Positions 1-12,800 of a DNA stretch of 64,000 nucleotides are shown piece by piece. The stretch spans positions 1-64,000 of the forward strand of contig RQTK01000871.1 of NCBI GenBank assembly GCA_003991915.1, in the 5' to 3' direction. Numbering within the stretch: the stretch's first letter is position 1; each line of letters starts with the position of its first letter. Under the pieces are notes generated by a model. That model ran no database searches. It had not been told where the DNA came from and saw nothing but the letters and a program-made list of their open reading frames with translations. The translations under genes were made by a program, and so were the position numbers. Origin of the DNA: Elysia chlorotica. Its lineage: Eukaryota; Mollusca; Gastropoda; Plakobranchidae.

Positions 1-53
<53 letters not shown>

Positions 54-78
54 TGTTGTTGTTGTTGTTGTTGTTGCT
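1..78. repeat. (GTA)n then (GTT)n trinucleotide microsatellite
   Basis: The window opens with about 17 GTA units that pass directly into GTT units. The left end lies outside the window, so the full length is unknown. Confidence 0.95.
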
Positions 79-149
79 ATTGATGTTGTTGTCTTTGTAA
101 TAGCGGTACTACATGTATATTATTGTCGTTGTCATAATACTTTATCCAA

Positions 150-560
150 ACTGGGTCTAAGTTTTACGGATTTGAGACGAGGACCCGGTACCGCAAGCAC
201 ATCAAACCACTGGAACGTTTCCACATGCACAATTTCAGGTCGACCCTCGGTATCCAGTTGCAAGATAAGGTCACAAACCGTGAGGCCCCGGACATAGCTA
301 TGTTAATGAGCATCGGAGCCATGGTCCTAAAAACCCATCCTAAATTGACAAGTCATGTTATCAAAAGACAACTGCTCTACGTTGAACTGGGCGTAGGCAA
401 AAGAAAGCAAGACCGGCCGCAACAAAACTCTTCAGAGGCAAAGTGAAGGCCAACCTTGCTCATGCTGGACTCCCCCAAAAACAACTCGATGCCAGTGCAC
501 AAGATAGGGTTGGTGCATCAGTGCCGAAGTACGGTTTCAGGAGGGGGTGGGGGCAGCTTA
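150..560 (+). pseudogene. 3' end of a non-LTR retrotransposon ORF2 (decayed)
   Basis: The open frame at 225-446 reads as the extreme C-terminal part of a LINE ORF2. It has a segment on wild-type-like hydrophobic spacing (AMVLKTHPKLTSHVI) followed by QLLYVELGVGKRKQDRP, which matches the YGEL-x-x-GKR-x-x-GRP pattern usual at the end of these polyproteins. After a stop at 444-446 the same frame continues with ANLAHAGLPQKQLDASAQDR-like sequence, again typical. The in-frame stop and absence of the RT domain make this a dead fragment. The family assignment to non-LTR elements is from recalled pattern; the clade is not determined. Confidence 0.7.
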
Positions 561-583
561 GGTGAGCCCGCCACCCCACAGTA

Positions 584-2363
584 ACACATAGCTGCTAACC
601 AGTACGTATAATACATATTTAGTACGTATAATACGTATTTAGTACGTATTCTATCTCCCGAGTACGTCTGTCCGTATCTGGTTGAAAAAATACGTATTTG
701 ACAATATTCAGCTAAAAATTGGGTGTTCCGTCGATCGCTCAGTAGTTGCTGCCATTTTCGGCAATAACGCCCGGTTAGCACAGCCGTTAACACCGCCCAT
801 TCACGTTTTCAACGTCGCATAAGAAGCGTAGGGATCGGTCGAGTCTCTTATCAACTTGTAGATTTAATGTTCACTCGCTGCTCTTTTCGGTAAAAAATAT
901 GGTAAATAGTGTACCACTATAGCGGCAATTATGCTTCCGCCGCCGGCGATCTGTCCATCCGGGAATCCCATTGCTTTGTTTACTACTGCTAGGCAGAGAG
1001 TTTGTTTCCAAGAATCCAGTTTTGGGCGACAAGTTAGACTGATTTAGACTTCAAACCAAGATTGATTTAGACTTCCAACTATTTTCGCTGTCAAGCGCCG
1101 GTCCCTTCACAGTTCTTACTCTCGCACGATCAGATAAACAATTTCATATTTTGTAGGGCTAGGCAACCTCGTATTTTGTAGGGTTAGGCACAATCGCTGC
1201 TACTCTTTCACACAGACAGACATACACACACTCACACGTATCCTCGTCGGGCGGCGCATTATTGCATTTGCTCAAAGATGTTACATACCGCACACAATCT
1301 TTTGTCCACTCTTGTTGGTTATTGTATATTAAAATATCAAGAAAAATTGGCTTCTTAAAAAAGAAAAAAATATTACTAGGCTAAATTACTTTAATTCTCT
1401 TCACAGCTTTCACTTCCCTATATAAATCTTGCTTGTATATCGTCGTTGGGATTCGGGAACATAGATTTGAGCTCAATCTAGATCTGGTATTTTAAACGGA
1501 TGATTGCTGTTGCCTGTCGCTAATGTGTTGCAACTCTAGCCAAACTGATGCCACCGTTATCAATTAGAATTATTGTTACAAAAATGTTTTTTTTTTTATG
1601 ATGATCATTTTAATTACCCATAATTATGGACATCTAGATTTATGGTCATTTTCGTACATTTACGTATTTTTCGGCGACACCCGATTCTGCGGTATTCCCC
1701 GTTAAATTGCCGATGGAATACATACATCCAAACAAACCTATCTGTCGTTCCGAAGTGACACTACATCTAATGAAGGTGAAACTAGATCTAGATTGTAGCT
1801 TTATATTATAAATGTAGTTTGACATACGATGGTATAGATCTAGATCTAATTCTGATAAAAATCGAGAACTAGTGTAGTTGATCTTGAGGGGCGAACTGGC
1901 TCAAGTGCCAGACCGTCTGGTTCTCAGTGCTTAGTTTGAGGCCGACGGTTGGGCAAATTAAATGTCGGATTTGTACCCTACTGGTTACTTTAGTCAATGA
2001 CAAGGGTATTAGTTCCAATTGCTTTGGGCATGCTAGAAAGTTTACATTATTTATTCAACCTTCTTAAAATATTATATTTAGTTTATGCAAGGCCTGGATA
2101 TTGCTGATGTGGTGTTTCTGACACAAGAGATGAAAATCAACAAAATTTCAAAAAAAAAAAAATCAAAACAAAAACAGTACAAATACTCCCAATAAAGAAA
2201 GGAAAAAAATTTATGCTTTTTTAAAGTTATGATTAAGCATATAAGTGTTTAAGTCAATATTGATAGCTGAACTAAATAAGCTTGGCCATCAATTAGGTTT
2301 GCAGTGACTAACCGCGCTAAAAATCTGTATTTGCTTTCTCAAAAGTTGGCAGCTATGACACAT
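584..2363. mobile_element. Interspersed repeat, copy A, with short imperfect inverted ends
   Basis: The left end carries CATAGCTGCTAAC (588-600) and the right end carries GTTGGCAGCTATG (2345-2357), which are near reverse complements. Two inner blocks recur elsewhere in inverted orientation. Sequence 660-800 matches the reverse complement of about 38790-38900. Sequence 2255-2357 matches the reverse complement of about 37668-37760. The blocks keep the same order, so this is one element family with two copies here. No long ORF survives. It is probably a non-autonomous DNA transposon; superfamily unknown. Confidence 0.55.
1880..2010 (+). mobile_element. tRNA-derived SINE-like segment
   Basis: GAACTGGCTCAAGTGCCAGA resembles a tRNA A box. 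It is followed about 45 bases later by GCCGACGGTTGGGC in the B-box position, then by AATTAAATGTC as in the fuller copy at 20755. The segment is diverged and lies inside repeat copy A. Confidence 0.4.
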
Positions 2364-2543
2364 TATTTTTCACTTCACGAGCATGGTGATTATTCTTATA
2401 GTGATCTTAGACTTATTTAGAGCGCGTATATGAATATAATCACAATTTTTAAGCTTTGCTGTAGAAAGCAAATTTTTATTTTCTTCATTAGGTAATCTTA
2501 CATTTTAAATATTTTTCTTTCTCTTGCAGAAACACCATTCAAA

Positions 2544-2603
2544 ATGCCTTTGTTTGTACGATCACTTGGAACCCATACTTTGGACTTGTCCCAACAGAAA
2601 TAA
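2544..2603 (+). pseudogene. Fragment resembling the first coding exon of FAU (ubiquitin-like FUBI-RPS30)
   Basis: A good splice acceptor (TTTCTTTCTCTTGCAG, ending 2529) precedes a short frame starting at ATG 2544. It begins MPLFVRSLGTHTLDLS and stops after 19 residues. The start resembles the N-terminus of the ubiquitin-like half of FAU (pattern MQLFVR...HT.E/D.). The sequence then runs into TAAAAAAAGGGGGG with no splice donor and no further ubiquitin-like or S30 sequence. I read it as a duplicated gene fragment. A chance resemblance is possible over so few residues. Confidence 0.35.
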
Positions 2604-2924
2604 AAAAAGGGGGGAGGGGCAGGACCGACTCCCCTTTAATTTTCAAATGCTTTATTGCTTTATAAAACTATGCATCCCATGACAACCATAAGGGAGTTGG
2701 GGGGGGTAGTTTGACAAAAATGTAAAAAAAATATAGGCTATATTTCGCTCTGATAAAACAGTTTCTTACACTTTATAAAAGAACAAAAGCAGGTGGGTAG
2801 GGGTAATACTAATAATTAAAGAGGAAGAATTAATCTATGTTTCATAGGGCGATCAGGATCGTAGACGGAGTGGATTAGTAAGCGGAGAGTTCTTAGGCCG
2901 AGACCAAAGCACAAGTGGTCTCGC

Positions 2925-3075
2925 CAAGCCAACTCAAGCCAGACGGCAAAAGGCCAACTCATTATGAATGAATGTTACGTTGGCCAAGAGGCCTTGTTTC
3001 AGATACCTAGGGTGGGTCCAAAGACTAACTCATGTGCTGCCACACAGAGACGATGCCCTCACTGAGGTAAAATCT
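2925..3075 (-). mobile_element. SINE 3' body fragment
   Basis: The reverse complement reads TGTGTGGCAGCACATGAG, TTAGTCTTTGGACCCACCCTAG, closely matching the body of the fuller SINE at 20930-20975 (GTGGCAGCACATAAAATTG...TTAGTCTTGGGACCTGTCC). Confidence 0.6.
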
Positions 3076-4007
3076 AGGCAAATAGATCTAGATCTAGTGT
3101 TTAGTTTGTTTTTTTTTCTTTGGTATTCTTAATTTTAATCTAGATCTAGAATAGATCTGGTTCTAGATCTAAGCCTGCAGGAGCAAGACTTGCGCGAATC
3201 AACTATCGATAACAGGGTATAAGACTACATTTTACTTCAATTACACAAAATACAATCTACCTGTAAGCACTTTATCGTTAAATATTTGATAAATGATAAA
3301 TAATCACTGTCGTAGTGGCGTGTTTGATAGATGTGGACAAAATATACACACGAACATTTGATTTTTGTAACAGACTTACCACGCCGATGTCACGGTGTTG
3401 TGAAAGATCTTAGAAAAGGAAGATTCTCAAAACGGAAACTGAGTTATGCACCTTCCAGTTCCACCACCCCGTTCCCCTACGTTTCTCCTCACAAAAGTGT
3501 GCTCTGCAGTTTGCGCATATTTCTGTTAATTAACTTGGGGAGGGGGGGGGGGATGTGGCCAATCTTTGTTTGAATCGTCTGTCAATTAAATTTATAGATA
3601 TAGAAAACTCCTTCCCAAAGAGTTGATCCGACTTGGCTAGGGGATGAGGCGACCCAAAAGTAATCTAGCTTCACAGAGAAATGGAGGCCAAACAAGGGAC
3701 CGTGGGACCACTGGATGCGCAAACATCTCTCACCCACAAAGCACGCAAATGCAACCACATGAATAGAGGAATGTCCAGTCAGTCATCACAAAATACACTG
3801 ACAGCATCAGTGGATGGAGGTGGAGTTTCCGTCAAGTTCGTGCGAACGCGATTGGCTCTGGAAATACCGGTTCACCAAAGTCAAGCAGTGCCGAGTGTGA
3901 GTTATTAACTGATGAAGGACCATCAGCAGAACACCACGTCGCATATATATATTCTTTCGCGCGACCCCCCCCCCCCAAAAAAAACCCACTTAGAACCGAC
4001 TCCGCGC

Positions 4008-4009
<2 letters not shown>

Positions 4010-4067
<58 letters not shown>
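4010..4067. repeat. (AAT)n microsatellite
   Basis: An uninterrupted run of about 19 AAT units. The poly-isoleucine frame on the minus strand across this tract is an artefact. Confidence 0.95.
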
Positions 4068-4069
<2 letters not shown>

Positions 4070-4574
4070 TACTTATAAAAATCGCCATTTAAAAGTAAAT
4101 GAAACACTCCAGAGAGCATCGGCGTTCATATTTTCCTATTATTTATCTATTGCACTGGATTCGTAATCGGCAGTTCCTGCCCCCACTTGCTGCCCGCCCA
4201 CCCTCTCCGACCCACAGACACGGGGAGCTAGCGCGCTGATATGCCCGGAAGCGGGCCGCCATTTCTTGTCAGTGATCTAGGGGAAGTTATTTATATCTAT
4301 GAGCTGGTTCAATCGTACTTAGTTATATCACCTGAATATCCTGACTGTCACTTCGGAGAAACAAAGAATACGCAATGCAAGTCAGGCATTGTTTTAATTA
4401 TTGATTCAATCTGATTAAGACGCCTTATTCATTTTGTTCAACGTATTGAGTAGTTGTTAAACCTCTCTTAGTTTTAAAACGTCTCATGAGTCACTAGGGT
4501 ACCTTCAGGCCTACTTTGATGTGTTCCAAGACTAAAGTCTGATAATTTTAACTGGCGCCTCACAAATACTGTAC

Positions 4575-4735
4575 ACTGCGACACCGACTCACTTGATAGG
4601 GGAGGAAAGCCTACTAATGGCACGATTGTAGATTCGAACCAGGTACTGGAGGTTCTCCCGATTAATAATAGGCCACTCTATCAAGCTACAACTTGCGCCA
4701 GCCCGCCACCAAACAGCTGTAGGAGAGTTGGTCGT
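4575..4735 (-). mobile_element. tRNA-derived SINE head
   Basis: The reverse complement begins TGGCGCAAGTTGTAGCTTGA (A-box-like) and carries CCTGGTTCGAATCTACAATC (B-box-like) about 60 bases later. The spacing fits a tRNA-derived pol III promoter. The A box is almost the same as at 20766 (TGGCGCAAGTGGTAGAGC). Confidence 0.6.
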
Positions 4736-7036
4736 TTACAAGGACATAATTTAACTATTGCTGGGTGCCATTTTTACCCTACATTTTTGTCAATCTCTCC
4801 CTACACTGTTCTTCTAAAAGATATACATTTCCTTCCCTTTTTACGAAAGAGCTGCACATGTTGCTATTAATAGAAATCTATGCCTTTTTGTTGTCTTGGC
4901 AAGGCTAAAGGGAAAGAGGGGAAAAGATCACAAATTTGACATTTTATAAATAAAGATTTAAATATCGAAGTGGGTACATATATTTCAAAATATTATATTG
5001 TATATATTTCCAAAATGTTCTGATATTTAAAAAAAAACAATACACACAATTTTTTTTTTTAAATCTTATTTAGGCATACCTTCCATTATTGTACACAATG
5101 ATAAAACGAAAAAATATGTAAACCGTTTATATTATTTCATTTTCTCACTTGTAGAGGGCATATCACATAAATTAATTTCCATTAACTTTTTTTCTTGTCA
5201 CCAAGAATTAAATAAATAATTATCGCCCATCAACTCAATAATATTATAATCGAATGATGTTCCCATAAAAGGACATCCACATTTTGGTGTTTTTCGACAG
5301 TTAGTCTGGTCCTTTCGGGTATAATGGACATTGGACAAGTTTTGGCTCAAACCGAAACGAAAATAGTAAATACAAATCCGCGAAGATCTTTCTTGTTATC
5401 CAGATCTAGGGTTAATAATATTGGTTTTAACTTTAATTTAGATTTAGGCTTGAAATATATTATTAACGGATCTATTGTCTAGTCTTGTTTACTACATTGA
5501 ATGACAATGGTTGAAACAATTCAATAATGATTTAGATCTAGATCTAGATCTATTCGAAGAAAGTGGACGTTTACTTTAAAAACCGTAGCCTGGATATACA
5601 ACAGGAATCAACGTTTATTATATGTAATGGGAGGTGCAAAGGTTTGGTGAGGAGAGTAATAAAGGGGTAATAAAAGCTTATCTACATAAGTTTAGCAGAA
5701 TCTCGATCCAATCTGTAAGAAATCTAGTCTAGATCTAGATTTTGAAAACTAGTGTATTCAGCTCTAGGCTCCACCCCTGGCTCTTTTTGCTTTGCTCCTG
5801 ATCTCTTGGTGTCTCTGTGTCTCTGGGGGCCTCAAAGTCAGATCTAGATTAGATACAGTGGTCTCCGCTTGCGAACCCACTCCATCTTCGAACCCGTTCG
5901 CCAAATGAAACATAATTTATCCTCTTTAATGAAAAAAAAAAGAGAAAAACTGTTCAATAAAGTAAATGTAAGATTATCTAACTGCTTTGATATTAATTTC
6001 TTGTCTAAGATACTAAAAAAATGCATTTTTATCCTGCCTGTTAAAAAAAAAAATCTTCAGCTTAAAGGGGGCGCTGTCCTGTTTACCCCCTCCCAGGGCT
6101 CTGGACTGTACCCGAAAATCCTCAAAAAGTTATTTTGGTGATTGGAAGCACTGATTACTTATAAACTGATGAGGGCGTATAATTAAAAGCAATGTTCAAA
6201 AGGGGAAAAAAATATCCTGCAGTAATGGGGGTATTTTTTTTTTTTAAAGTAATACATAGTGAATAAACACAATATTAGAATTGACAAGTTTCTTTATCAC
6301 ATTTTTAGTTCCAGAACTTTGAATTTTCCCCTGTCCCTCCTTCTTTTCTCTCCGGTATACTTGTCTTCTTTTGCTTGCTTGTTTTGAAACAATAAAATTA
6401 AGCTTCCGTTTATTCCACTCATAACCACTGAGCTAAGTCATAAACTGGTCTGGTAGTGTTACATTAGTTGAGCAATGCTAGCTAAAGCCGACTGTCTAGG
6501 GTTCAAACATAGACTTTTTCCACACTTTTTGATTGTTAGTGATATTTCAAAGAAAAGAAGCCCATTTATTTAATAAAGTAATTTTTTAAAATACATGTTA
6601 TAGATTTAAAAAAAAGAAAAAAAGATGTTCATATATGTCGATCTGAAAAAGACCATATATCAAAATTTAAAGAATGCGAACAGAGTAAACCGGTTTCCAT
6701 TTTGAATTTGCTCTTTCTCTTTATGTTTTTTCTCTCCCTCTTTCTCTCTTCTCTCTGTTCTTTCTTTATTTCTCTCTCTCTCTCCCTGTCTCACAGTGGC
6801 GTGGATGTCTAAGGGAACACGTTATTGTATGCATATGTTCGAATTAATTCAATTTCCTTAAATTAAAATTTATCAATCTGTAACAAGAGCGTTGTACCGT
6901 TGCTAATTTCAAGTTTACCGTGAGAGATGTGACGCTAGTACACTGCTGTAGAAGTGCAGTAACGCCGGTAATCCACCTGGTCGAAATCAAACAAATCTTC
7001 CTTTCCCTATCGTTAACTCCCCGCACTTTTTAGTCT

Positions 7037-7213
7037 ATGGGCAGGGAACTCAAAGAGTTTGACATGCAGGTGTGAACATCTGGCTGCTCTGGACTGAGAA
7101 TCATGGTTATTGCACTGACCAGAAAGTAGGAGTTGACCATTCACGCAAGGTGCCTTCATACGATTCCTTGTTAAACTTTTTAAAGTCGTTTGTTCTCTCT
7201 CTCTCTCCCCCCT

Positions 7214-7279
<66 letters not shown>

Positions 7280-7480
7280 TTTTATTGCGACTTCCCATGA
7301 TTTTGTCACGTGAACTCCCGGCACCTATAAGTCTGGAAGATCAAAAGAGTTTGACATGGAGGTGTGAATGGTACAGCTGTCTGCTCTAGACTGAGAGTGG
7401 GCACAATTTTTTAGTTACAAGAGACTGAGCTTCTAATCACTGAAGAGTAGGTGGGTCTTGAACCATTATGCAAAGTGTAT
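7037..7480. repeat. Duplicated ~130-bp segment split by a (CT)n tract
   Basis: AAAGAGTTTGACATGCAGGT at 7052 recurs as AAAGAGTTTGACATGGAGGT at 7344. Both are followed by CTGCTCTGGACTGAGA / CTGCTCTAGACTGAGA. The two copies lie on either side of the CT microsatellite at 7194-7276. Confidence 0.6.
7194..7276. repeat. (CT)n microsatellite
   Basis: Almost pure CT dinucleotides with a short CCCCCCTCCCC interruption near its left end. The overlapping serine-leucine and arginine-glutamate frames are artefacts. Confidence 0.95.
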
Positions 7481-7639
7481 GTTCCCCAAAACAATTGAGA
7501 TAAGGTGATGGGGCTACTTGGCATTACACAGCAACATCCCTCTTCAAATAAACGTGAGAACTCCTCCGCCTAAAAACCTGTTTTTCTTGTCTCCCGAGGG
7601 GTGAGTTCTTAGGCGGAGACCACAGTATATTATCTCTCT

Positions 7640-9851
7640 CTATCAACCCTATAGAGTCTAGATCTAGATAGTGCACATGTATGTAGTGCTGCTTTTACTT
7701 TCTCCACATTCTTCTGTTTTTTCTGATTGTGAGGACAGTTTACTTGTCTTTAGAAATGAATGTATAGATCTCTATTCCTTCCTTCCAGTGCAAGGGTTAA
7801 CTGTTGTTTTTGTTACACTATTGTGTTTCTGCCTCATTATCGTACATACATGTTTTTCCAAATTTTGTTATATATGCACTGCATGTAGTGTTTTTGGCCA
7901 AATGTTCCTACACGCTCTATATTTTTTTTTTTTTTTTTCAAATCATATAACTTGGTGTGGGCTTACCATCAAAGAAAGCTAAGCTCTCTCCTTAATTCAT
8001 GTTTCCAATTCTAAGTAAAGATAATTTACAGTCTCAAGTAGGAAAATTGTTATAGATATCATATTTTACCATTATTTAGATAGAAAAGCTCTGCAATATA
8101 GAATATAGCGCGTGTAGCACAATTTGTACAAAAACACTTATATAGCGTGTATAGACTCAGCTGGGTTTACAATTTATAAAATGCTACTCTTTCAATGAGA
8201 ATGAAAACATGTTCAATTAGTTCATTTAGAAACCATGATGACACTGATTTGACGAACAATTTAAGTACCCATAAATCTGAACCTACAGTATGCAAATTTT
8301 GTATTAAAACTTGAAGTATAAAAAAAGATTCTCAACGTTGTAAAAGAAGTTAATCCAATTACGGGCATTGCTCAAATTGAGCTAACTTCACAAATCTTCT
8401 GATGTCAATATTTGGGTACAAAAGCAGGAAAACCTGGTATTGGCTTTAGTTTAAATGGTGTTAATTTAGCCTCTAATCTATAACTATGGAGATATTTTAA
8501 AACTATAATTTACTTTATTTAGTCTCAAGGCTGTTCTTTATACTGTAGTGCGGTTTAGATCACTGACAGCCAACAGACAATTGGTTAGACTGGGTCAATC
8601 TAGATGACTAAGCAGTACTCAATGTTTGAACTCCTTTTCACAATCATGGTAGCCTCATTCCAATAACATATAACTGCACGTAGTGGTGTTCAATGTTAAA
8701 AGCTAACCTGACTAGTGTCTGGCACCATGGAGTGGGCACAGGGCACATGTACAGTTTGCTGTGCAGGCAAGCATAATCACAAGGCAGCAAGCCACTTAAT
8801 GGACATGAATTCTCCAGTCTAAGCCTCCTTTAAATATTAAAAAAAAACGCAAGGTGATTTGCTCAGTGCACTACAAAAAACACTATCTATTGTTTACATA
8901 AAGCACTTCTAGTCCTATCAACATCCCATTGGCTTGGGGTCAAAACCTCAGTTTTATTTTTAAAGGACTAATCCTTGTCAAGAATCTACTTGTATCCCAT
9001 TTGGAACTAGAGATTTATATCTAGTTTATAAATCTTTAAGGATAATTTATAACAATGTTTTGATTGAAAAAAAATATTTTGAATTTTCACCACTTTGAAC
9101 AATCTCAAAATGTAGGCCTTCGGGTCTCTATCTTCTATTATAGGTATTACTAAAGGCAGATAAGTCCCAAGATTGTTTGGAGGCGCAGAATTCACCTTAA
9201 AAACCCTGGCTTTGAATCAGTATGTAGCTAACATTCAATTGTTTTTTTTTTAAATTCAGATTGTTTTCTATATATTATAAATGTAAGAAGCCTAAAAGTT
9301 ATAATGTTTGTCCAATCATCATGAAATTATTTAAATATTTTTTCTTTGTTTGGGGAGTCTTTCGAAGTTATACTTGTTCAAAGAAAGTTGCATCTCCAAG
9401 CAGGATATAGCCTATAGTATATAGTGCTGATTTTGGCCTCCAAACCAACTCAACTCAACGCAGCTCCAAGCAGGACAGTTTGCTGCGTATGACTTCAGAA
9501 AATATGTTCTTCAAATGTTTAAATGTAATGATCAAATTTGCTCCATACAAAGGAAGATGTGTGTTAAATTTTGCTTTTTTTTTCATTGATTTTTTTATAG
9601 ACAGTGTGCTCTTATTAATTCTCAAAAAAAACATGAAACTTTTCAAGACTAAACTCTGATAACCCAATGAGAAAGACATACGTACACCCCAATTCATTTC
9701 TATTGCTCACCCAGTGTGCAGCTACTTCATGTACCAGTAAAGCTGCTGCTGTTGTTACTGCTATGACTTTTTTACTTGAATCCTAAATTTAGTTATGAAT
9801 TGATTTAACATTTCATTTGCTTTGATGACATTTTTTTTACGTTATCATCAG
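7640..9851. other. AT-rich region upstream of the RNF8-type gene
   Basis: No coding exon was recognised. Because the first RNF8 coding exon is preceded by a splice acceptor, an untranslated first exon and the promoter should lie in or upstream of this stretch, but I cannot place them. A T-homopolymer lies at 7922-7939. Confidence 0.4.
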
Positions 9852-9860
9852 GCCACGAAC

Positions 9861-12800
9861 ATGACAGAAGCAGTTCCTTGCCTTCTGAGAGTGGGTGATA
9901 ATGTCAAGAAATACAGGCTTTTTAAACTTGACAGAGATCAGGTGATTTGTTTAAAATTTAAATTAGTCTCATCATTTTTTTTAATAGAGATAAGGACAAG
10001 ATCATTGGTAATTTTGGCTGATCTCTTTTAACTTACTGAACACCATTCCAGATATATGCTATTAGGGTAGGTCTTTTTTACACTATAGACCTATACTGAT
10101 GGTTTATCGGGACAAACTTCATATTTTTTTCTCTTTAGAACCATGCCCGATACAGTGTTTGGATCGATCATCAGTGTTTTTAACCATTACTTCTCAGTCT
10201 TCTGTTTCACAGCGAGTTTCGTTATTGTGGAGTGTAAAGTGCTTGTTTTCCTACGTCGGTCGACAAATTATTGTTCACAATCTGCAAAACCGTTGAAAAT
10301 GGCAGAAGACACACCAAACAATCGAGGCATTCTATTTAAAAATTTCAGTCAGTCTTTAGATCTAGAAAATGAAGATAGTGATTACAGTGAGCTGTCAGTC
10401 TGGAAAGATCCCCAGTATGAGCCTCGGAGAGCAGATGTTGACTCTGATAGTGGTGATAATGATAAACAACCGATACCTAGATCAGCAGTGGGAAAGGGTG
10501 TGAAGCGATGTGCAGTTAGCAAACATAAAGGGAAGGCTAATAAAGCTACTAAATAGTCTTCTGTGGCTTCTACTTCTAGAACTAGATCTAGAGAAACGAT
10601 CGTATATGCTGTGGGTAGTGATCTAGTAGATTCATCGGATGAAAGTGGATGAGGGAAAACTGTTCAAATCCTGATATTGATGTTGCCGTCGCTGACTTGT
10701 CTACTGAATGGATTTCCATCTATCCCTGATTTTTGGGATAACCTGGAATCATACTGAATCAATTGATATGGAAAATGCTAGCCCTTTTAGGATACTTTTT
10801 TTCTATGCTCCTTAGAATATATTATTAAATGAAACAGATAGGAAAATTTAAAAGTGACAACCATCATTACCTTCCATATATCTTCTGGCATAAGTATTTT
10901 TGTGACCCGTCTGATCATATGTAAATGACTTGGCCCTTTATATCTGAATATTTGTTGGTTGTTTATTTTTTTCATTCTGTAACTTTTTATCTTAACCGCT
11001 AAACCTAAACCTTTTTTTATGAACAGGTAACCATAGGCAGATCTGGTGAAGTGACATATGCAATTTTGTCCAATATGATATCTCGCTGTCATGCTGTGAT
11101 TGATAGACGAGAAGATGGATCTTGGAACCTGACCGACAAAAAAGTGAGGAAGATATTGATGTTGTAAATCATGTTTAAACTAAAGCCTGTGGGCTATGAA
11201 ATCAACTTTTTTGGGGGGGGTCATATCATTTTTGTGTGTGTCTCATATGGGTTTTCAGTTCTAAAAAAATTGACTGGCAAGGATTCAGTAAAGCCTGGTC
11301 AAGGGTTTGTGTTATGTTATTGAATGAGCTAACCCTCTTTATGTGAAAATGTTTAGTAAAAGAGTATCCAGTTGGCAACACTGGTTGTATCGCAATGTAT
11401 TCATTCAATACAATGACGCATAGATACTGAGCTCTTTTTTTGTGTGACTGCTTAACTATCGCAATTTGTACTTTTTTGCGTCATGTATAAAAATATCTTT
11501 AACATTTTATAGAATTTTTTTTTAATAGTTGATTTGATTTTTATACCTAAAATGAAATCTCAAAACTTTTAAATTGTCAATGTTGGTGTTCAGTTGTTTT
11601 ATTTTTCTGTTTTAGAGCCTGAATGGAATTTATGTCAATGGACGTCAACTGACACCGTTCCAGCCATACACAATGCAAGAGGGAGACTTGATTCAGCTCG
11701 GAGTGGCCACATCACCAGACACACCAGCTGAGTTTATCTACAAGTTCTACTCATCCTTAAAAGTAATTTATGGCTGGTATCTCTTTAGTTCACATCTACT
11801 TCAGTTTGCTTATGTTTATTTATCATTAAAGTTAGGCTGTGGTCTTGAATCATATTTACCTTAGATATGAAGAGTACTTTTTCCACTGTATTAAGTTTTT
11901 ACTTTTTTTTTAACTTCCCCCAATTATTTGAAGAACACCTATGTGTAAAAGTGGATTAAGATTTTTAGAGTGGTGGTTCTTGTTAAACTTTTCACATTGC
12001 ATGATTTTAGGCCTATTTCTTGCGTGCACACTACTTTGCAGAAATTTCCCAAAGTTTATAAAGGCAAAAGGTTTGATATTTATTTTGAATTGAAAGGTGT
12101 GGAGATAAATATAAAAAAATTGCTACACAAGAGCGTATCAGCGGGCACAACATGTGTGGGGTGTGATGGGAAAAGGTTAAAGGACATTTAGACTTGCCTG
12201 CCGCCTCCTGTCTTTCCTAATAATTGGTGCTATTTGAAAATCTGTATTTTAACTTGGATTGATAGGCTCTAGTATAGTCCACAATTACTTTTAAACAAAT
12301 TCTTTAAGGAAACTGGTAATCAAATGGCAATCTATGGCATATCTATTTAAAAAAAAGTATCCTGTCTCAGCCTTTCTACCCTCTAGGATTTATTTTATTT
12401 ATAGTTTATCCTACTTTAAAGCAAATTTAATGAATTTTTTCCCAGGTTCGAATCGAGAAAAAAAATAACAAAAGACTAAAGACTGAGTTTTCCTCACAGA
12501 AAGATACTTTAAGTGCCAATGAAATGATAGAGAGTGGGTCAGAGACAGAAATGAAGAGAAAAATACCCAAGCAAAAGGTAAATATTGCACGCTCAATATA
12601 TTTAAAAAATCATTCTTGCATTGATGTTCTCTTTTCTTTAGTAATGGACTATGTCTTCCCATTTTTAAGTTATATGCCTCAAGGAAATTAACATCTCTAG
12701 TTGTTGTTTTTTGTTCCATATCAAATTGTAAAAATAACTCAACAGTTTTATAAGGGACATTGTTCCTATTGGTAGTTTGTATAAATTGTAATGTAATGTT

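Larger units (their letters stand above)
3076..7030. other. Gene-free repeat-rich stretch
   Basis: No exon-like coding sequence with consistent splice sites was found. The stretch contains AGATCTAGATCT-type clusters near 3090, 3145-3175, 5530-5555, 5720-5740 and 5840, an (AAT)n tract at 4010-4067, G and C homopolymers at 3538-3552 and 3965-3977, and an inverted SINE head at 4575-4735. Short open frames here are AT-rich and unsupported. Confidence 0.6.
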
